A stretch of 64,000 bases of DNA from Ilex aquifolium (lineage: Eukaryota; Streptophyta; Magnoliopsida; Aquifoliales; Aquifoliaceae). Position 1 is the first letter of the stretch, and each line of letters starts with the position of its first letter. A program made the position numbers and the translations under genes. The notes below the pieces were generated by a model that searched no databases, was not told the DNA's origin, and worked only from the letters and a program-made list of their open reading frames with translations. The stretch is from the NCBI GenBank assembly GCA_951799425.1, contig OX637391.1, forward strand, positions 24,476,551-24,540,550, read 5' to 3'. This document shows positions 58,123-64,000 of this stretch, one piece after another.

Positions 58123-59824
58123 ATGTTGCAGTTAGGAAAGAAGACTGGAGCTCTGAAGTACTTGAGTGCACGTTCGAACGCCAACTCACGTTCGAACGTG
58201 CACTTGAGTTGATGGAAGACCAGACCATTGCAGAGAGTTGGAATTGAACTTCACAGAAGACCACATATCACTCGAGTGAAAGGGGTCAGAGCAAATCTGG
58301 CGTTCGAACGCCCTTAGTGCAAAAACAAGAAGAAACGTTCGAACGGCAGTCAACGTTCAAACGCCCTCAGTGCAAAAACAGAAAGAACGTTCGAACGCCA
58401 ACTCACGTTCGAACGTTATCCACAGACTGGCAGCAGAGTTGTTGACTGTTCACTTGGACTTGGGCGGCAAACACTATTCTTTCACCCCCCTGCCTCCTCC
58501 TCTTGCCTATAAATACTCCCCTTGTTGGAGAGCTAAAAAAAAGAGAGCATAGTAGGAAGTAGATAGTGATGGAGGCTTAGACTCCCACTCTCATTGTAGT
58601 TAGTTCATTTTCCTTATGAAGTCTTTATTTTAGAGATTAGTTTGGCTTTAGCCCAACATCTCTTGCTTGTTATAACAGTAGTTTTATGCTTATGCTTATG
58701 TTTATGCTTTCATTTCTCATGCATAGAAGAGAAATAGCTCCCATCTTGGTTGAAGAAGCAACCCTCCAATCTTTGGTTGAGGAAGCCACCCTCCAAATGT
58801 GACTAGCTTTCTTCTACTTTTATTGTTCATGCATTTCACTTCCATTGCTTGAGCTTCCTTCTTTCTTAGAAGAGTGAAACTCTTCCACTTTTCTAGAGCT
58901 TGATTAAAGCCGTGAAGGGTGGAACGTGATTCACTCATTCTTTGTGGAAGATTCGCTCCGCGTTTGTTGTTACTTTATCTTTTAAAGTTCTCCACTTGGA
59001 GGGATGAGCATCACTCACTTTTCTAGCTTTAACCAAGCCATGAAGAGTGAGTAGTTTCTCATTCACTCTTTAGTGAGAGGAGAAAGACATGTACAAGTTA
59101 TCCGGGAATCATATTTGTGCAATGTTCTTTTATGCTTAACGTTTATTTCTTCTTGTTATCGGATGATTGATTGCATCTAGCAAAGCTAAGGTACTTTGTA
59201 TAATTGTGAGCTCTTTCTATGACATGGATGACTCTTGCATAGAAAGACTCATCAGTTCAAGGCAAGTACCCCGGCTAGATCCTCATGACTACCCTTCAAT
59301 CTCCCCCCTTAATGTACTTCATTTAAAGAATGGACTATTAATATCATGATTGGATGTCTTGTAGAAACACTTGCTTGTTTGTAGACGGGTTAAGTCTTGG
59401 CACAGGCAATTCTTATAAACTTCTAGAAAGACATCGGAATCATGTTCTTAATTCTCACAATCCATCTTTATCTTCCGATTAACTTGCTGTTGACACGGGA
59501 GTTAATTGAGTTATCAAGCACAATTATGACAAACCGGATAACTAACTACATGTCCAGATCCTTGCAATAAAGGGTGACTCTTTTTAATTAGCATTCATCT
59601 CCTATTTTGTTAAGAAAATCTTTTTGGAAAGAATCTTATATTCTGTCCAGCAAAACCCATATCTCGCAGCAAATCAAAAAGGTTACAATCAAAAGGTCTC
59701 TACCACTGCTTGCCTTAGAAATATCAACAAAAGTTCCCTGTGGATTCGACTCCGGACTCAAACCGGATTATTACTACAGCTTGACCGCCTGCACTTGGGT
59801 GTATACATTTGGATCAAGCCATCA
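58123..59824 (+). repeat. 3' LTR of element E, second part
   Basis: Continues the 3' LTR after the nested insertion and ends AAGCCATCA before CATAT. TATA box at 58508-58515. The GTTCTAAC variant of the 5' LTR is intact here, while another copy has become GTTCAAAC. Confidence 0.93.
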
Positions 59825-59829
59825 CATAT

Positions 59830-60397
59830 CACCCACAAACCAATAGCCAAGCCTAGTTGGCCAATAGGGAGATTAAAAATATCCTAGAGAAAACGGTGAA
59901 TCCCAATAGGAAAGATTGGTCATTTAGACTGATCCATGCATTTTGGGCTTACCGCACAGCTTATAAGACAGTTCTAGGCATGTCTCCCTATCGGCTCGTC
60001 TGGAAAGGCTTGCCATTTGTCGGTTGAAATAGAATATAAGGCCTATTGGGCCATACAGACTTTAAACTTCAATTTGAGAATGGCCGGAGAGAATAGGAAG
60101 TTAGAAATGAATGAATTGAAAGAGATTCGAAGAGGTGCGTATGAGAGCTCTAAAATTTCAAAAGAGAGGGCTAAGATCTTTCATGACAAATCCATTGTAA
60201 GAAAGTCATTTGAGCCCGGCCAAAAAGTGCTCTTATACAAATCTCGTCTCTCAATCTTTCAAGGTAAACTCCGATCCCGTTGGGATGGCCCCTACCTTGT
60301 CAAGGTGGCCTACCCCAATGGGGTTGTGGAAGTCACGAACCCCGAAGATGGTAGGACATTCAAGGTCAATGGCCAAAGATTTAAGCCATTTTTCTAG
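59830..60397 (+). pseudogene. Integrase of element D, part 2
   Basis: Resumes at HPQTNSQA (catalytic Glu replaced by a TAG codon: A-stop-LANREI), then [19 protein letters not shown], a frameshift near 60003, KSFEPGQKVLLYKS, GPYLVKVAYPNG and VNGQRFKPF. The TAG at 60395 may also be a decay product, since an acidic tail follows in frame to about 60466. Confidence 0.9.
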
Positions 60398-62566
60398 GGT
60401 TTTGAAGGATAAGGAGTGGAGGAAGATTTGATGGATCCGGTTTACCCGGACTTGTTGGAGGAATAACTGTTCATATAATCTTTAGTGTACAGTCGTTTTA
60501 CTTACTTTATCTTTGCGTATAATGTTATTTTTCTTAGTTACAGATGTTGGTGTTTTTGTCAAAAGCTCAAGTGCGAGGTGCTCTCTAACCCTACTCATCT
60601 TTTTACAGTCTTTCATTGCATATCATATCTTTTTTGTTGCATTGATGACAATGCATGAATCAAGTTGGGGGGTGAGGTGTACCAGTTGTATGATACACCA
60701 ATGTTTGTGGAAATTTTTGTTGATAATACTAATTTTTGTGGTGAAAATTCACCTTTCACATATCATACAGATTTTTGTTCACAATAGTTACAAATTATGT
60801 GAAAATTTTAAAAATTATGTGAAAATTTTGAAAATTTTTGAAAAAATATCTGAATGTTGATCTGTATTCCCTTATTAAGAGTGTTATGGGTTGTTGATAT
60901 GTTGATCTTTGTGTTGAATTCTGAATATATGAGCACATTATAGAAGTCCATCATATGCTTGAGTATCACATATGGGTTTGTTTTTGAACTCACCAATATG
61001 TACACCTTGAATGTGTAATTTCGTCAATTTACAGATTGAGTTCACATTTTAGAGCTTGACATGAACAGTGGAGATGAGTAAGGACCCATGAGAGCTTTAG
61101 TGCAAATCCTTGTTGGAGGGAATTTACATTTACTCAAGGAACAATTTTTCAAATTTCAAATTTGGTCAATAATCTCATTATGTTTGTTTTGGCTAGTTGC
61201 ATTTGTGTAGTTGATTGACTTGTCTTGAAATGCATAATGCTCCCGCATGCTTATCTAGAGGTGATTTTAGGCCATTTTTGATTTATTTGTAGTCTTAGCC
61301 TTTTTTCTTGGTAAAAATTCTATCCCTAGTGCCGTGATTGAGCCTTAATTGTAAATTCGTTTCCATACCACACATTTGACAAAGCCAGTGAAAAATGATA
61401 AAAATCTACCTCACCTTGGTTGTTCCTAGAGCTGAAAATGAGTGATCATAAGAGAGAAGGAAGTATGGTGTGGAAACTCAAACAAGAGGGGATGAATGAT
61501 GTTGAAACTCGAAGAGTTGAATGGAAAAATAATGAAAATCCAAGAAAAGGAGAAAAATGGAGTGAAAGAAGAAAAGAATGACAAAAGAAAAGGGAAACGT
61601 TAAGGAAAAGAAAGAAAAGAAACAAAGAGTGTGGTGATGGGTTTGGACAGAAAATCCTATGAAAAGGGAGATGCTTTTGAAATAAAAGTCTTTCACTCGG
61701 AACAACCCTTTTTGTTATCCTATATCCTTCGTTTCTTTTGCCTCAATATCGCCCCAAGGCCCCATTATAACCCTTGAAGTCCTAAATGATCTAGTGAAGC
61801 ATGGGAGATGCATACTTTTAAAGAAAAAGAGAAGTTGGTTTGCTATATAGTGCCCTAGCATTCCTTTCCTAAGATTATGCCAAGGTTGTTTCATTTTCAT
61901 GCATGAACTTCATTTTTGGATTACTTCATTCATTTCATTTTGTGCAAAAGATTCTATCTCACATATACACATGGAGAGCATACCAGGATAACTAGAGTGT
62001 GATTCATTGTTGAGAGACACCTTTGGTGAGGTTGCATCGAAGCTTAATTTGGATAGCCAAAGTGAATGTGAATTCCATTGTGTAAATGCTTAAATTACAT
62101 GTCAATTGCACACACACACGAGTTTGAAAATGAATGTGTAGGTGCATGCTCTAGACTGGCATTTAAAGCCATGATGTTGCTAATGTGTGCTTGGTTTGGG
62201 CAGTTGAACGACATGTTAGGTAGCTCTATGCTTAAAGGATGGGGGAATATTGCTCAACTTTTGATATTTGATAAATTTTAGTAATGCGCTTGTTAATTGA
62301 ATCTATGTTTCATATTTTGGGTATTCATTTTGGTAGTTAAAATTAGAAATCCATGTTTTGTAGTTTGAAAACATCAAAATCATAAATCATGTTGCAATTT
62401 TGGAAATGACTTTGGGCATGATCAACCAATTGTGGTTCATATGTGTGATTCAAGTTTTTGGTAGGTTAGATATCCTAGAAAGGGTATTGAAATGCTTTGG
62501 AGTTGAGGGAAGTTGGAGTGGATGTGAATTTTTGAACAAAGGAATGGTTTTGCAGCAAAGGCAAAA
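60398..62566 (+). other. Post-pol non-coding region of D
   Basis: No gene seen beyond the short integrase tail. AAGTTGGGGGGTG at 60662-60674 is an internal purine tract preceded by GACAATGCATG. From about 60900 to 62290 the sequence follows the non-coding region of C closely. Unlike E, here this region precedes the large post-pol gene. Confidence 0.65.
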
Positions 62567-62706
62567 CCTTCCGGAAAGGTTTTCCTTACTGGATAGTGGT
62601 GCCCCAGAAGTAAGCAAAACCTTCCAGAAGGTTTTGATTGACCTACCAGAAGGTTTTGCCTATTGGACATTTTGTCTTAAGCAGTGAGCAAAACCTTCCC
62701 GAGGGT
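62567..62706 (+). promoter_or_regulatory. TTCCGGAA-type palindromes before the large gene of D
   Basis: Four decayed copies of ACCTTCCGGAAGGT at 62567, 62619, 62641 and 62693, with ACTGGA-type spacers like those of the LTR of D. They lie about 290 bp before the ATG at 62995. No clear TATA box is seen. Confidence 0.6.
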
Positions 62707-62994
62707 CTTGCCCAGAAACCTAAAAATGAGGGTTTTAAGTTCGATTTCTTTTAGAAACCCTTCACATTTCCCTTCAAGCTTAAGATTCCAAACCCTCTCC
62801 TCCCCCTCAAACCTCTTCCAATCTTCAAAACACTTCACCAAAGCTCAAATTTCTCATTTCTTATTTTGATTCAAGTTGATTTTTAAGTGTTTTAGCCGAA
62901 AATTTTAGTGTTCTTCACAAACCCTAGATTTTCACATTTCCCTCAATCTCTCAAGTCAATCTTCATCTTTCTCAAATCCCTCCACTCCTTTGCT

Positions 62995-64000
62995 ATGCCA
63001 CGTATGATTGGGATACCCTTGGACACTTTTGAGCCTATGGAGAGGCTAATTTGGGTGGTCTTGACACTACTTGGTATAGGGGCACTGTTGTCCCTCATGG
63101 CCCGCACAAAGAGGACGGCCCCAGACTCCCCACCACCTACGGGCACAAGCTCCTGCAAAAGGGGCGGGGAGGGCCCTAGTAGCCAAGATAGGGAGGAAAG
63201 GTGCACCAAAGCGAGGCACGATGCACGGAGATAGAGAATAGAGGAGAAAAGTGTCACGTGCGAGAGATACATTGACAAAGTCTCCCTCGGACCCAATGAT
63301 GAAGTTGTGAGAATAATTGAGGCGCGTGGGTTGAATGTGTGGTTTCAAGAGGTCAAGGGCTACAATTTGGGTTTATGCTGTGAATGTTACAAGAAGTTGA
63401 CTGTGTTTGGAGATGAGGGGAGTAGGTTGAGGACCAACGTGCGGGGGAAGACCTTCGAGGTGACCCCCGACACGATTGCCATAGTGATGGGATACGAGAG
63501 GCCTCCCCCGACTACCCCGGTCTACCCACACAACGTGGATTGGGGTAGGACTCTCATGGATTATGTAGCTCTCACCTATGAGGACCTGACCATGTTTAAG
63601 GGGATGACGTTGGTTGGGGCCTCAAGCACTCATATGGGGTAATGAACAAAGTGTTACATTACAATCTTCTACCCCGGGGTTCGGAGAAGAACCCGAACAT
63701 CGAGAAGCTGGCCCTCCTCCACGCATTCGTGATGGGGGTGGCAATAGATGTGGCATATTTGATTTTTGAGGAGATGCGGGAGTTCGCCAAGGCTGCAAAG
63801 TCGAAGGGCGAACCTCCCCTTTGGCAGCCTTGTCACCCGTCTTTGCGACCAGGCCAATGTGAAGCACTATGCCCACAATACACTGTTCCCCCCAGAGACT
63901 GGAGCCATCGGGAAGTCAAGCAGTAGCAAAAGGGCTGCCAGGACTGGGGGAGAGAGACCTAGAGCCTCGAGGCCAGAGCCACCTGCTACAGGTCCATCTA
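62995..64000 (+). pseudogene. Large post-pol protein of element D (putative plant transposon protein type), runs off window
   Basis: Starts MPRMIGIP, like MPRMKLPA of E, at an ATG after the palindromes. A hydrophobic stretch (LIWVVLTLLGIGALLSL) is followed by a basic low-complexity segment, a TAG at 63232-63234, then the conserved part: GLNVWFQEVKGYN, VRGKTFEVTPDTIAIVMGY, YEDLTMFKGMTL, a frameshift near 63641 and LALLHAFVMGVAIDVAYLIF. Further breaks occur near 63810. It is homologous to the E protein. The end and the 3' LTR of D lie beyond the window. Confidence 0.75.

Larger units (their letters stand above)
34372..59824 (+). mobile_element. Athila-type LTR retrotransposon E (about 14.3 kb without inserts)
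   Basis: Both LTRs, primer site, polypurine tract and a 5-bp target duplication (CATAT) are present. The LTRs are almost identical, so E is younger than A and D. It encodes Gag-protease, RT-RNase H-integrase, a small Cys/His protein and a large post-pol protein. It has been damaged by a solo LTR in RT, an 1174-bp inversion over the integrase end, and a nested insertion in the 3' LTR. Confidence 0.93.

Overview
The window is flowering-plant nuclear heterochromatin built almost entirely of nested LTR retrotransposons. I see no ordinary host gene, tRNA, rRNA or CRISPR array. The backbone is three Ty3/gypsy elements of the Athila type (here A, D and E): primer sites matching the 3' end of tRNA-Asp, an FMDD reverse-transcriptase motif and extra genes after pol. 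Chromovirus (Tekay/Del-type) elements, a TRIM array, six solo LTRs, one non-autonomous Athila-type element (C) and one hAT MITE are inserted into them. The species cannot be read from the sequence.

Layout. 1-22978: element A, broken by a TRIM/Tekay composite (5275-14003, target duplication GGTAC), a solo LTR (14209-19147) that itself holds a Tekay-type solo LTR (16758-19073, TACAA), and a hAT MITE (19707-20425, 8-bp duplication). 23165-24008: a truncated LTR. 24009 to the window end: element D, interrupted by two antisense solo LTRs (28815-30632, GTCTC; 32047-33729, TCTTG) and by the whole of element E (34372-59824, CATAT). E is interrupted by a C-type solo LTR (39904-41753, GTCAC) and, in its 3' LTR, by a Tekay-type solo LTR (48838-58122) that in turn contains element C (49044-55877, ACTAG). 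Nesting therefore reaches five levels.

The A, D and E genes follow the order Gag, protease, reverse transcriptase, RNase H, integrase, then post-pol genes. Two post-pol genes stand out. One is a small basic Cys/His protein present in A and E (21212-21616, 44445-44855), with a basic-patch plus zinc-finger layout like the nucleic-acid-binding proteins of carlaviruses. The other is a larger protein of the 'putative plant transposon protein' kind in A, D and E.

The most unusual signal is regulatory. Several LTR families carry, near the presumed promoter, clusters of short perfect palindromes centred on CpG, and the core sequence differs between families: GTTCGAAC in E, TTCCGGAA in D, GTACCGGTAC in C and Tekay, CTACCGGTAG or GTCCGGAC in two related Tekay solo LTRs. 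In E and D the same core recurs inside the element just upstream of the large post-pol gene. In E that internal cluster is followed by a TATA box, and one copy ends three bases before the ATG. This suggests an element-specific regulator/operator system in which an element-encoded protein, possibly the post-pol product, recognises its own palindrome. That function is inference; the sequence pattern is directly visible.
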